DNA of 25,505 nucleotides from Chloroflexi bacterium UBA4733 (GTDB lineage: Bacteria; Chloroflexota; UBA4733), in contig DHIZ01000116.1 of the NCBI GenBank assembly GCA_002404055.1, positions 1 to 25,505 of the forward strand, in the 5' to 3' direction. Positions 1-7,139 of the stretch are shown here, in pieces. Both the position numbers and the translations under genes were made by a program. The stretch's first letter is position 1; every line of letters starts with the position of its first letter. The notes under the pieces were generated by a model. That model did no database searches. It saw only the letters and a program-made list of their open reading frames with translations, and was not told where the DNA came from.

Positions 1-47
1 ATAATCAATGCGCATCACACGTCTAAAGCGTAGGGCTACGTTCACAA

Positions 48-65
48 AGCCTGCTGAAGCAGGCT
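48..65. repeat. Short perfect palindrome, probable dispersed intergenic repeat
   Basis: An 8-bp perfect inverted repeat (AGCCTGCT, 2-nt spacer GA, AGCAGGCT) lies downstream of the solute-binding protein gene. It is preceded by the phrase GCTACGTTCACAAAG, which I recall as a recurrent intergenic element in Chloroflexota-like genomes. It could also act as a transcription terminator stem for the minus-strand gene ending at 123, although no T-run follows. The palindrome is seen directly; its dispersed nature is from memory and not verifiable here. Confidence 0.45.
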
Positions 66-122
66 GGACCCCATTTTGGACTCTGCGCAGCCTTCTCCGC
101 CCGTAGGCGCCATCGCTCGACG

Positions 123-1637
123 TCACGGGTATTGCGCCAATTGCGCTGCCCCAACCTTCTGAAAGGTCGCCAGCGTGTCCCTCGACGTTGTCGTGCCTTG
201 CACGGGACCGAAGAGGAGGTTGTGGAAGTCGGCCGGCAGGATGTCACCCCAACCGGCGACGTTCGGCGGCGTGGTCTGCGCGCTTTGGAGGACCCTAAGG
301 TACCAGTCGTAGCCGAACTGCGTGGCCACGCGCTTCAGGAACGGTGAGGGGCTGTAGGCAGGCAGAAAGCCGTTGATGCTGGCCCAGGCATCGGTGCCCT
401 CCGGCGTGGCGGTGAGCCAGTGGATCAGTTGCCAGCTCTGGTCAGGATGCGGCGCGCCTTCGGGCTGAGATATTGCCCAGCCGCCCACCCATCCCTTGTT
501 CTTCTGGGCGGCCTGGGCCGTTGGCATATAGCCGAGCGCGAAGTCCTGGGAGCTGATGGCGCCGCTCTTGGTGAGGCTCACCAGGTGCGTGAAGTCGGCC
601 GAGACGAGCGGGGCCATGCCGATCTGGCCGGTGGCGAGGGCGCTGACCGAGCCAAACTTGCCGTACCCTTTGGTGAAGGCAGTCACCGCCGCAAAGTCGT
701 AGGTTCGCGCATAGGCGGCGATCCAGTCCAGCGCTGAAGTGTTCTCCGCTCCAGCGACCGCCAGCTTGCCATTGCTATCGATGAAACCGCCGCCGAACTG
801 GGTGAACCAGGTGAGCAACGTGTTGGGGTCACCGTAGACCGACCAGGGCGGCGTGCTGCCCATGCGGGCGATGGTGCTGCCCGTCTTCTTGAGCAGCTTC
901 TGGTTGGCAGCATCGAAGTCGGCAATGGTGGTCGGCGGCATCGCCGGATCAAGGCCAACCTCGGCGAACATTGACTTGTTGTAGACGAGGGCGAAGTTGG
1001 GATCGACCTCGGCCACGAGCCCGTAGTTCTTGCCGCGGAAAATGTTCTCTTGCCAGCAGGGGGCGTAGAAGTCGCTCTCCTGCACCTTGCTCGTCGTGAG
1101 GTACTGGTCGAGCGGCGCCAGCAACCCTTTGTAGGCCCAACTGATCACCAGCATGGCCTGGCCGAGTCCGCCGTAGATGGCATCGGGCGGCACGCCACCA
1201 GCCGCCGCAGCAACAAACTTGGTTGGCCAGGGCGAGACGGCCATGTAGGCAGCGTTCACCGCCGGCTGCTGCTTGTTCAGCAACTGGAGGCTGGCGTCGT
1301 AGCCCTGCTGCACCGGCCCAGGCCCCCAGGGTCCCCAGACTTCGGTGCGCACCGTCGCGCTCCCCACGGCAGCGGTTGAGGCAGCCACGGTCGGCTGCGC
1401 GCTCGTGGCAACGCTGCTGCTCGTGACAGCGGCGGCGATAGAAGTCGTGCTTTTTGGCGCCGTGCTGGTCGCCACTGCCGTCGTAGCGCTCGTCGTCACC
1501 ACTGACGTCGCTGTCGTTCCGCCGCAGGCAGCGAGGCCGATTCCCGTCACGCCAAGCAAGACGGCCCGCAGGCAGCGCCGTCGTGAGAGCAAGGAGATAC
1601 GCGGCGGCGACAGGGTCTTGACGAATGTGCTCTGCAT
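123..1637 (-). CDS. ABC transporter extracellular solute-binding lipoprotein (sugar-type, family 1)
   Basis: This 504-residue protein is an exported substrate-capture lipoprotein of an ABC importer. The N-terminus has an Arg cluster (SRRRC, residues 18-22), a hydrophobic stretch and a lipobox LAAC with Cys38 as the acylation site, so it is anchored on the outer face of the membrane. A low-complexity Ala/Thr/Ser/Val linker runs to about residue 95. The folded domain follows, with features of carbohydrate-binding family 1: a YNKSMFAEVGLD segment and a late GGWAISQP segment. The ATG is preceded by GGGGAAG at a suitable distance. No permease gene follows inside the window; an operon could continue leftward past position 1. 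The upstream minus-strand genes are the broken CocE hydrolase and PhyH. The substrate is unknown; a sugar or sugar derivative is the family-based guess. Confidence 0.9.
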   Translation of the reverse strand: MQSTFVKTLSPPRISLLSRRRCLRAVLLGVTGIGLAACGGTTATSVVTTSATTAVATSTAPKSTTSIAAAVTSSSVATSAQPTVAASTAAVGSATVRTEVWGPWGPGPVQQGYDASLQLLNKQQPAVNAAYMAVSPWPTKFVAAAAGGVPPDAIYGGLGQAMLVISWAYKGLLAPLDQYLTTSKVQESDFYAPCWQENIFRGKNYGLVAEVDPNFALVYNKSMFAEVGLDPAMPPTTIADFDAANQKLLKKTGSTIARMGSTPPWSVYGDPNTLLTWFTQFGGGFIDSNGKLAVAGAENTSALDWIAAYARTYDFAAVTAFTKGYGKFGSVSALATGQIGMAPLVSADFTHLVSLTKSGAISSQDFALGYMPTAQAAQKNKGWVGGWAISQPEGAPHPDQSWQLIHWLTATPEGTDAWASINGFLPAYSPSPFLKRVATQFGYDWYLRVLQSAQTTPPNVAGWGDILPADFHNLLFGPVQGTTTSRDTLATFQKVGAAQLAQYP

Positions 1638-1708
1638 TGCCGTTTGACTTCCCCAAATCTGCGCGCGACTCCCCGCGGTGGACGGGACGACCTGCGCGCT
1701 GGGGAACG

Positions 1709-2451
1709 CTATAAGGTGGGAGGCGGGCTGTCAAGGGCACGAACGGGAGGACCCCTTCCGGCTCGCACCGGCAACACCACGCGCGACGCATGCAGCGCAT
1801 CATGGTAAATGGTGTTCATCGTCGCCAGTCCCTGCGTTTCCTCATAGAGCGGTCCGCCCGTGTTGAGGTTGCGATCGTAGCGCGGCAAGTCGCTGCTGGT
1901 GACTTCCAGGCGCAGCCGGTGGCCGGCCTGGAATACCTGGGCCGTCGACCAGAGGTCGACCTCGAAGCGATAGACCTGTCCCGGCTGCAGCAGTGCTGGC
2001 CGTTCCAGCGAGTCGCGGTAGCGGGCACGCAGGATGCCCTGGCAGATCGACATGGAGCGGCCATCCGGCAGCACGTCACAGACGCGGGCTACCCAGTCGG
2101 TATCGCGCGCTGCGGAAGAAGCGTAGAGGACGGCTTTCACCGGCCCGATAGCGGTGAGATCACGCTCCAGTGGCGCCGTCGTGTAGGTCAACATGCAGCC
2201 CTCCAGCGGGCGGTGGTCGCGTGGGGCAAGGTTGGGTTGGAGGAGCAGGCTGGGGATGGGGTCTTGCGGATCGTAGGTATAGCTATCGGGCGGCGGGGCT
2301 GCTCCCGGCGGCTCAAAACGCAGCAGGCAGTTGTTGAGGGAATCGGCGCTCCTGCCGGCGCCGGCGTGCAGGTAGAGCGGACGGTAGAGACGTCGGCGCG
2401 CAGCACCGTGCCGTCGCGCATCGGCGCCGGCACGTCGTAGCTGATTTCCAC
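1709..2451 (-). pseudogene. CocE/NonD family hydrolase (peptidase S15-like), internally deleted and frameshifted
   Basis: The GTG-initiated start (2451) encodes a typical CocE N-terminus, with VPAPMRDGTVLRADV within the first 20 residues. The frame then loses homology. From about 2390 another frame takes over, with a family-typical linker (YTYDPQDPIPS) and the C-terminal jelly-roll domain: LTYTTAPLERDL, GPV, SSAARDTDWVARVCDVLPDG, GILRARYR. The whole alpha/beta-hydrolase core with the Ser-Asp-His triad, roughly 300 or more residues in this family, is absent. The parts are out of frame with each other, so no functional esterase or acylase can be made. The C-terminal segment alone could start at the ATG at 2194 (161 residues). 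The end of the frame, after VVLPV, runs into a sequence shared with 7012-7047. It follows the PhyH gene by 37 nt, so it was probably in the same operon. Confidence 0.85.
1731..1770. repeat. Possible dispersed repeat, copy 1
   Basis: This stretch resembles 7012-7047: both read TCAAG, then GC, then a GG-rich part, ending in CCGGCTCGCACCG (13 identical bases at the right end). It lies at the 3' end of the broken CocE gene and appears to supply its last codons. Two copies within 6 kb suggest a small dispersed element, but the similarity is short and was judged by eye. Confidence 0.35.
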
Positions 2452-2488
2452 CGCATCGGTGGGCTCGGAGAGCGCGATGACGCCGCCC

Positions 2489-3349
2489 CTAACTGGCGGT
2501 GACGTTGGCGGCCAGCCCGCGCCAGTAATACTGGTACTGTTTGGACTGCCAGCCGGCGTAGATATCGTCCCAGGTCAACTGCCCGTGGTGGGGCAGCAGA
2601 GAACTGGGGTGAACGGCAGCGGATGCCCCCTGGTAGCGGAAATCCACCGATAGGCGCAGACGATCGGCGGTGACGTTGTCCAGCCCTTTGTGGACGGTGT
2701 GGCTGTGGAAAAGCAGCGCGTCACCTATCTGCAATGGGCTGGCCACCCAATGATAGGGGAGCGGCTCCGTCACGATGCCCTTCCCGCCGGCCCCTAACGC
2801 CGGGATGTGCGGCAGGAGGCCTTCCGGGTGCGACTCCGCCATGATCGCCAGCCCGCCCAGGTCCGGCGGGCAATCGCCCAGCGGGAACCAGCAGGTGTAG
2901 GTGTCGGCAGTGCCCTTGATGTGGATGAAGTCCTGGTGGGCCGGCGTCGTGAAGGCAGTGTTCTCCGGGAAGATCACGCGCGCGATGTTGCGCGGATGCG
3001 CCAGCACGTCATCGTCCACGATCACGCGGACGATATCAAGAATGCCCTGCTGATGCGCCAGGGCATGGAATGACTCCAACTTCTGGATTTCGCTATAGAC
3101 GGCATTGAACTCCGGCTGGCCGGCGACGTAGCGCACCCCCGGCGCGGCGATGGCGTCGTCCGAGTTCGTCCCCGGCGCCAGCCAGCCGGCGCGCGCACAG
3201 ATCGCCAGGATGTCCTGCCGCGCCTGGTGCATGGCCCCCTGGTCGATCAGCGCCGGCAGGAAGAGGTAGCGTTGCTCCGCCATGCGGCGACGCAGCACCT
3301 CCGGCGCTTCCTGTTCGGGATCTGATCGAATGAACGGTTCAGTCTGCAT
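2489..3349 (-). CDS. Phytanoyl-CoA dioxygenase (PhyH) family Fe(II)/2-oxoglutarate oxygenase
   Basis: A 286-residue non-heme iron oxygenase. The iron-binding facial triad can be read as His138-x-Asp140 (in TTPAHQDF) and the distal His220 (in SHTVHKGLDN). Arg230 or Arg232 (DRLRLSV) is the likely 2-oxoglutarate anchor. The length is normal for cytosolic bacterial PhyH enzymes, which hydroxylate diverse small molecules; the true substrate cannot be read from the sequence. The ATG is preceded by AAGGAG at 8-9 nt. It is the first gene of a minus-strand set with the CocE remnant 37 nt downstream. The PhyH plus CocE pairing suggests degradation of an imported organic compound, perhaps delivered by the downstream binding protein, but this is inference. 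Confidence 0.9.
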   Translation of the reverse strand: MQTEPFIRSDPEQEAPEVLRRRMAEQRYLFLPALIDQGAMHQARQDILAICARAGWLAPGTNSDDAIAAPGVRYVAGQPEFNAVYSEIQKLESFHALAHQQGILDIVRVIVDDDVLAHPRNIARVIFPENTAFTTPAHQDFIHIKGTADTYTCWFPLGDCPPDLGGLAIMAESHPEGLLPHIPALGAGGKGIVTEPLPYHWVASPLQIGDALLFHSHTVHKGLDNVTADRLRLSVDFRYQGASAAVHPSSLLPHHGQLTWDDIYAGWQSKQYQYYWRGLAANVTAS

Positions 3350-3450
3350 GTCGTTCGCTCCTTGTCACTATGCAAGCGTGCCAGCCTCAATCGAATGGTA
3401 CACCACGGGCGAACAGGGCGGCCCCTGCTCGGGTTGATCTAAACTGCCGG

Positions 3451-3900
3451 TCAGAGGCCCTGGCAACCCGGGCAGCAGCCGAAGAGCGTGAGCGCGTGGC
3501 GGTCGATGCGGTAGCCACTGCTCTGCGCCACGTCTGCTTCCAGCTCGGCGATGCGGCAGTCGGTCACCTCCTGCATACGCCCGCAGGCCGTGCAAATGAG
3601 GTGGTGGTGGTGATCGGCCAGGCCGCAGGGTAAGAAGTGGCGTTCCTGTTGCGCCTGATCGGTGGGCATGATGACGTGGGCGAGGTTGCAGGCTACCAGC
3701 AGATCAAGCGTGCGATAGATCGTCACCAGCCCGATGGTTTCGCCCTGGCCCCGCAAGCGGGTGTAGAGATCGGCGGCGGTGACCGCCTCCTGCCGTTGCA
3801 GGAAGCAGGCCACAATCTGCCGCCGCGGCTCGGTCGTGGCGTAGCCTCGCTCTGTGAGTCGTTGCAATGCAGCGGCTGCGGCAGCATCCGGCAGGATCAT
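3451..3900 (-). CDS. zur: Fur-family metalloregulator, Zur-like
   Basis: A 149-residue metal-dependent repressor. The N-terminal winged helix includes the recognition region GLVTIYRTLDLL (residues 57-68), the Fur-family signature. The C-terminal dimer domain has a His cluster (His97-100) and two CxxC pairs (Cys103/Cys106 and Cys143/Cys146) that form the structural zinc site. Its start codon overlaps the stop of the upstream permease gene in an ATGA arrangement, so the two are translationally coupled. Zn(II) as co-repressor (Zur) is favoured over iron because the operator candidate at 4865-4895 resembles the TGAAAATGATTTTCA Zur box and because of the coupled transporter. Fur, Mur or Nur cannot be excluded from sequence alone. 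Confidence 0.85.
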   Translation of the reverse strand: MILPDAAAAAALQRLTERGYATTEPRRQIVACFLQRQEAVTAADLYTRLRGQGETIGLVTIYRTLDLLVACNLAHVIMPTDQAQQERHFLPCGLADHHHHLICTACGRMQEVTDCRIAELEADVAQSSGYRIDRHALTLFGCCPGCQGL

Positions 3901-4820
3901 GATGGCGGCGCCCCCGTCATCTGCGCAGTGGCGCGCGGCCAGCGCCGTCCTGCCTCACGCAAGGCCCGCGCCAGCGATCCGCCGCCCACGCCCAGCACCA
4001 CCACCACCACGAGCAGGAAGCCGATGTCGAGCTGATCGAGGTTGTGGACGCGCAACGGCGTCACGATCTGCCAGGCGACCAGTTGCGGGGCGAACAGGCT
4101 GACCAGCCCGGCGGCGGCGAAGGCCAGGCCGCCCCACCAGAGCGTCGTTCCGGCGACCCGACGCGCGACCAGGGCGATCGCCTGCTCGGGTAAGCGCCGT
4201 CGCCACATCCACCAGCCGAACAAGGCGCCGGCGGCCGCCTGGGTCAGCATGGTGCCGACACCAAAGGCCAACCCCGGCAGCCAGGACGTGGCGACGTTGG
4301 GCATGGAGGGCGCCAGCCGCGTGTACAGGAGGATGGCAAAGGGCCCGACACCCCAGCCGGCGATGAAGCCGTGCAATGCCGCCATCCAGGGGCGCACGGC
4401 TCGCGTCGTACCCTGTTCTAAGGCAGCCGGTTCCAGGCGGCGCGCTTTTTCGCGCCGGAATGACGGCAGATGCAGGTGGGGGCTACGGCCCAGCCGGAGG
4501 ATGTAGGCGCCGGCGCCGACCATGGCGATGCCGACCAGGAGATCCACCACGGCATTGACACGATCGCCCTGGAGCCAGCGGGCCAGCGCGACGTAGGCGA
4601 GGACGCAGGCCAGGGCACGTTGCACGGTGAAAGCGCCGGAAAAGGCGATGCCGGAAAGCAACCCCCGCCGCGTGGAGTAGCTCCCGATGGCATAGCTGAA
4701 CGTGATCGGCCAGGTGTGCTCATCCGGCGTGATGCCGTGCACGATGCCCAACAGCAAGGCGGTCAGCAAGATCATGCCGACCGGCAGCCCTGCCGGTGGA
4801 CTCCACAGGTTGACGCCCAT
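3897..4820 (-). CDS. Polytopic membrane protein, putative NicO/UreH-like metal permease
   Basis: A 307-residue integral membrane protein with about six predicted hydrophobic segments. In the first is a motif with two His and acidic residues (HGITPDEH, residues 28-35), reminiscent of the H-x4-D-x-H metal motif of NiCoT and UreH/TauE-related transporters. A second hydrophobic half begins at LHGFIAGWGVGP, which suggests an internal duplication. The cytosolic loop between the halves is basic. The start is supported by AAAGG a few bases upstream. It is the first gene of a two-gene operon with the Zur-like regulator, which overlaps its stop codon, and a strong inverted repeat sits 45-75 bp upstream of the start. 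I infer transport of Zn, Ni or Co, probably repressed by the neighbour. Direction of transport and exact family are uncertain. Confidence 0.7.
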   Translation of the reverse strand: MGVNLWSPPAGLPVGMILLTALLLGIVHGITPDEHTWPITFSYAIGSYSTRRGLLSGIAFSGAFTVQRALACVLAYVALARWLQGDRVNAVVDLLVGIAMVGAGAYILRLGRSPHLHLPSFRREKARRLEPAALEQGTTRAVRPWMAALHGFIAGWGVGPFAILLYTRLAPSMPNVATSWLPGLAFGVGTMLTQAAAGALFGWWMWRRRLPEQAIALVARRVAGTTLWWGGLAFAAAGLVSLFAPQLVAWQIVTPLRVHNLDQLDIGFLLVVVVVLGVGGGSLARALREAGRRWPRATAQMTGAPPS

Positions 4821-4864
4821 CGCTGCCTTTATTTCCCGGTACCACGGCGTTCATGCCGTCTGTT

Positions 4865-4895
4865 CAGATTGAAACCGACAATCGTTTTCAATCTG
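4865..4895 (-). promoter_or_regulatory. Candidate Zur/Fur operator
   Basis: A perfect 10-bp inverted repeat (CAGATTGAAA, 11-nt spacer, TTTCAATCTG) lies upstream of the permease start at 4820. Read on the minus strand, its core TGAAAACGATTGTCG matches the actinobacterial-type Zur box TGAAAATGATTTTCA at 12 of 15 positions. The placement, directly before the permease-regulator operon, fits autoregulation. The symmetry is seen directly; the metal identity is inferred. Confidence 0.65.
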
Positions 4896-4941
4896 CGTCC
4901 AGCATACGAGCAAAATCGGCGCACGTCAAATCGGCGGCAGA

Positions 4942-6021
4942 CTACGCTGTCGAAAAGGCGGCCGCCATGTTCGGCGTCGCCGGGTCAGCCGCGCCGGCGA
5001 GGTGGGGCAGCTTCCAGGCATCCTCGATGGTGCGCAGGAGCGCGTAGTGATCGTAGGGTACGCTAATCTGCCCGCCGCTCCGGGCGAACGGGCTCGTCAC
5101 CAGGGTAAAGACCCGGCCACCCCGGGCCAGATGGCAGCAGCCGCTGGTCGCGCCATCGGCGGCTTCATCGAAGGTGATGAACAGGGCGCCACCCTGCCGG
5201 TAGGCGGTGGAGTTGAGAATCGTGGGCACGGTTTCGGACAGCCAGTGGTCGCTCTGCGCGAGGGAGCAGTCGTGTCCGTCGTGGCAGAAGTCGGGGGTAA
5301 TCCAGGTGAAGTCCGCCACGTTGCCGGCGGCAAGATCCGCGCGGAACGAACTGAACGGCAGGACGTGGCGGCAGCGCTGGGGGTTGTTCCGAATATCGGC
5401 AAAGTAGAGGAACGGGTTGTGTTTCTTGGCGTACTGGCCGAACGGCCACAGCGGCAGTGGCGAACAGGCAGTGGGCATCCCTTCCATGTAGGCTTGCCAG
5501 CGCTTGCTCTGCTGCTCCAGTTGGTCCACCAGGTTCGGTCCGCTGACGCTGCAAGTGAGACAATCGCTGGTGATCCCAAACGTGCTGCCCCCCAGCAACG
5601 CGAGGTAGTTAGGCAGACTCGGGTGGGTGATGGCGTAGTAGTGTGTCGCCACGCTGTACGTGCTCCCCAAATGATTGAGGTAGGGCATCGTGTTGGCCTG
5701 GATGACCTGCTCGAAGGTGGCGTTTTCCAAAACGATGACAAATACATGCGTGAAAGCTGGGATGCCGGCGTTGCCCAGCACGGGTCGCGCACCCGTGGAA
5801 GTGCCGCCGGCCACACCGACCGTTCGGCTGCTGACCGCGCTGACAGCCGTGTTGCTAACCGCGCTGACAGCCTTGCTGCTAACCGCACCGGCCGTTCGAC
5901 TAGCCACCGTCGCCACTGCCGGCACTGCGGTTGGCGCCACGCCGCTCGACGGTGCGGCCTGACAAGCGCTCAGCCCGAGCAACGCCGCGAGCACAAGAGG
6001 GACGGGTGCTCGTCGCGTCAA
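4942..6021 (-). CDS. Secreted phosphoesterase family lipoprotein (acid phosphatase/phospholipase C-like)
   Basis: A 359-residue protein of the PF04185 phosphoesterase family. I place the start at a TTG (6021) that overlaps the upstream arsR stop as TTGA. It is followed at once by a short leader, RR at residues 3-4, a hydrophobic stretch and a lipobox LSAC with Cys20. The longer open frame upstream is shadow coding. A Val/Ser/Ala/Thr linker with near-repeats (about residues 40-70) precedes the catalytic domain. Visible metal and active-site motifs are FVIVLEN (Glu99, Asn100), THPSLPNYLALLGG, TPDFCHDGHDCS (Asp244, Asp248, Asp251) and FITFDEA (Asp285, Glu286). Members hydrolyse phosphomonoesters or phospholipids outside the membrane. 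Coupling to an ArsR regulator suggests expression under metalloid or metal stress; this is inference. Confidence 0.85.
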   Translation of the reverse strand: MTRRAPVPLVLAALLGLSACQAAPSSGVAPTAVPAVATVASRTAGAVSSKAVSAVSNTAVSAVSSRTVGVAGGTSTGARPVLGNAGIPAFTHVFVIVLENATFEQVIQANTMPYLNHLGSTYSVATHYYAITHPSLPNYLALLGGSTFGITSDCLTCSVSGPNLVDQLEQQSKRWQAYMEGMPTACSPLPLWPFGQYAKKHNPFLYFADIRNNPQRCRHVLPFSSFRADLAAGNVADFTWITPDFCHDGHDCSLAQSDHWLSETVPTILNSTAYRQGGALFITFDEAADGATSGCCHLARGGRVFTLVTSPFARSGGQISVPYDHYALLRTIEDAWKLPHLAGAADPATPNMAAAFSTA

Positions 6022-6371
6022 GGCACCAGTGCCAGTACAGACAACACGTCCGGCGGCAAATCGGGTCGCAGGGCATAATAGGCCCAGACACCGCGCTTCT
6101 GACTCGTCACCAGCCCCGCCTCCTTCAGGCGGGCCAGATGATGGCTGACCGTCGGCTGCCCGACATCCAGCGCGGCGGTGAGGTCGCAGACACAGACCGG
6201 CCCCCCGGCAGCCCGCAGCAGATGCAAGATCTGCAGTCGGGCTGGATCGCCGACGGCCTTCAGCAGCGCGCTCAACTGCCCCACGCGCTCCCCCGCCAGT
6301 AGCGGCGCCACCGGTAGACAGCAACCCCGCACGCGCTCAGCGGCGGGGAGGGGAGGTGTTTCGGCATGCAT
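6018..6371 (-). CDS. arsR: ArsR/SmtB-family metalloid-responsive repressor (ArsR1)
   Basis: A 117-residue winged-helix repressor. The DNA-binding helix region is TVSHHLARLKEAGLV (from about residue 74). The As(III)-sensing dithiol motif CVCDL lies just before it (Cys60, Cys62), and an additional Cys17-Cys18 pair at the N-terminus could supply a third thiolate. The family releases DNA when As(III) or Sb(III) binds. It is transcribed divergently from arsN1 across about 100 bp and is translationally coupled (TTGA overlap) to the secreted phosphoesterase. A perfect 10-bp palindrome TGCAGCTGCA (6401-6410) in the divergent gap is a weak operator candidate. The ATG at 6371 has GAAGG immediately before it. 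Confidence 0.9.
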   Translation of the reverse strand: MHAETPPLPAAERVRGCCLPVAPLLAGERVGQLSALLKAVGDPARLQILHLLRAAGGPVCVCDLTAALDVGQPTVSHHLARLKEAGLVTSQKRGVWAYYALRPDLPPDVLSVLALVP

Positions 6372-6473
6372 CCTTCGAGTGTACCGTCTCGGCGGAACCG
6401 TGCAGCTGCAAGCAGGTGAACCGCGCCGTCCCTATACTACGCGGCAAGGCAAACTGTAGGAGAAGGGCGGGTA

Positions 6474-6992
6474 ATGAAGGCGCGCGCTGCAACCGTTGCT
6501 GATGCGTCCGCCATGGCGGACATCTATAACGCAGGCATCGCCGACCGCATCGCCACCTTCGAGACCCGCAGTCGAACGGCGGACGACATTCACTCCTGGT
6601 TTGACGATCGCCACCCGATCGTCGTCGTGGAAGAACCCGGCGCCGTCATCGCCTTCGCCGCCACCTCGACCTACCGTCCGCGCGACTGCTACGCCGGCAT
6701 CGCCGAATTCTCGGTCTACGTCGCCCGCCACGCCCGCGGGCGAGGGGCCGGACGCAAGGCGATGGAGGCGTTGCTGGCAGCAGCAGAAGCCGCCGGCTAC
6801 TGGAAGCTCGTCTCCCGTGTCTTCATCGACAACGCCGCCAGTCGGCGCCTCCTCGCCAACCTGGGCTTCCGTGAGGTCGGCATCTACGAACGCCACGCTC
6901 AACTGGACGGCGTGTGGCGCGACGTGGTGATCGTGGAGCGGTTGCTAGGCCACGGCGGCGAAGTGACGACCTCTCGCTCTGTCCGGGTTTAA
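6474..6992 (+). CDS. arsN1: GNAT N-acetyltransferase, ArsN1-type (arsinothricin/phosphinothricin resistance)
   Basis: A 172-residue GNAT acetyltransferase. The N-terminal IYNAGIADRIATFET block, the EFSVYVARHARGRGAGRKAM acetyl-CoA loop (RGRGAGR, about residues 90-100) and a conserved end (GFREVGIYERHAQLDG, then WRDVVIVERLL) match the phosphinothricin acetyltransferase/ArsN1 group. ArsN1 proteins acetylate the amino group of the organoarsenical antibiotic arsinothricin, sometimes also phosphinothricin. The location inside an ars island and the GIADRIATFET wording, which I recall from ArsN1 family A, favour arsinothricin. The ATG is preceded by AGGAGAAGGG, with a TATACT -10 candidate at 6433-6438. 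The last 10-15 residues beyond VERLL look non-conserved. Confidence 0.85.
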   Translation: MKARAATVADASAMADIYNAGIADRIATFETRSRTADDIHSWFDDRHPIVVVEEPGAVIAFAATSTYRPRDCYAGIAEFSVYVARHARGRGAGRKAMEALLAAAEAAGYWKLVSRVFIDNAASRRLLANLGFREVGIYERHAQLDGVWRDVVIVERLLGHGGEVTTSRSVRV

Positions 6993-7011
6993 TGCTGCTG
7001 TCCGGCGCTCG

Positions 7012-7047
7012 TCAAGCGCGTGGGCAGGCCCCCTCCGGCTCGCACCG
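7012..7047. repeat. Possible dispersed repeat, copy 2
   Basis: This stretch resembles 1731-1770 (shared right end CCGGCTCGCACCG and a similar TCAAG-led left part). It lies just downstream of the arsN1 stop codon, in the gap between converging arsN1 and arsC. Its function is unknown. Confidence 0.35.
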
Positions 7048-7054
7048 CTCGCCA

Positions 7055-7078
7055 GGTTCCCCCGTGCGCGGGGGGACC
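7055..7078. terminator. Candidate bidirectional terminator hairpin between arsN1 and arsC
   Basis: GGTTCCCCC (7055-7063) pairs with GGGGGGACC (7070-7078) across a 6-nt loop GTGCGC, giving a 9-bp GC-rich stem with one T-G wobble. It lies between the convergent ends of arsN1 (6992) and arsC (7140). No U-tract follows, so intrinsic termination is only probable. Confidence 0.5.
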
Positions 7079-7139
7079 GATCCTGCGCTTCAAGGGACGG
7101 TCGCTTGCGGGACGATATGGTTGGACCGAAGCATTGACA

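Noticed and set aside
5820..5900. Tandem near-repeats resembling a repeat array
   Set aside because: They encode the Val/Ser/Ala/Thr linker of the phosphoesterase lipoprotein; units are imperfect and no spacer structure like CRISPR exists.
5002..6078. Long plus-strand open frame (358 codons) opposite the phosphoesterase gene
   Set aside because: It is antisense to a gene with clear catalytic motifs and a lipobox; its translation is low-quality and resembles nothing. Long antisense frames are expected at this GC content.
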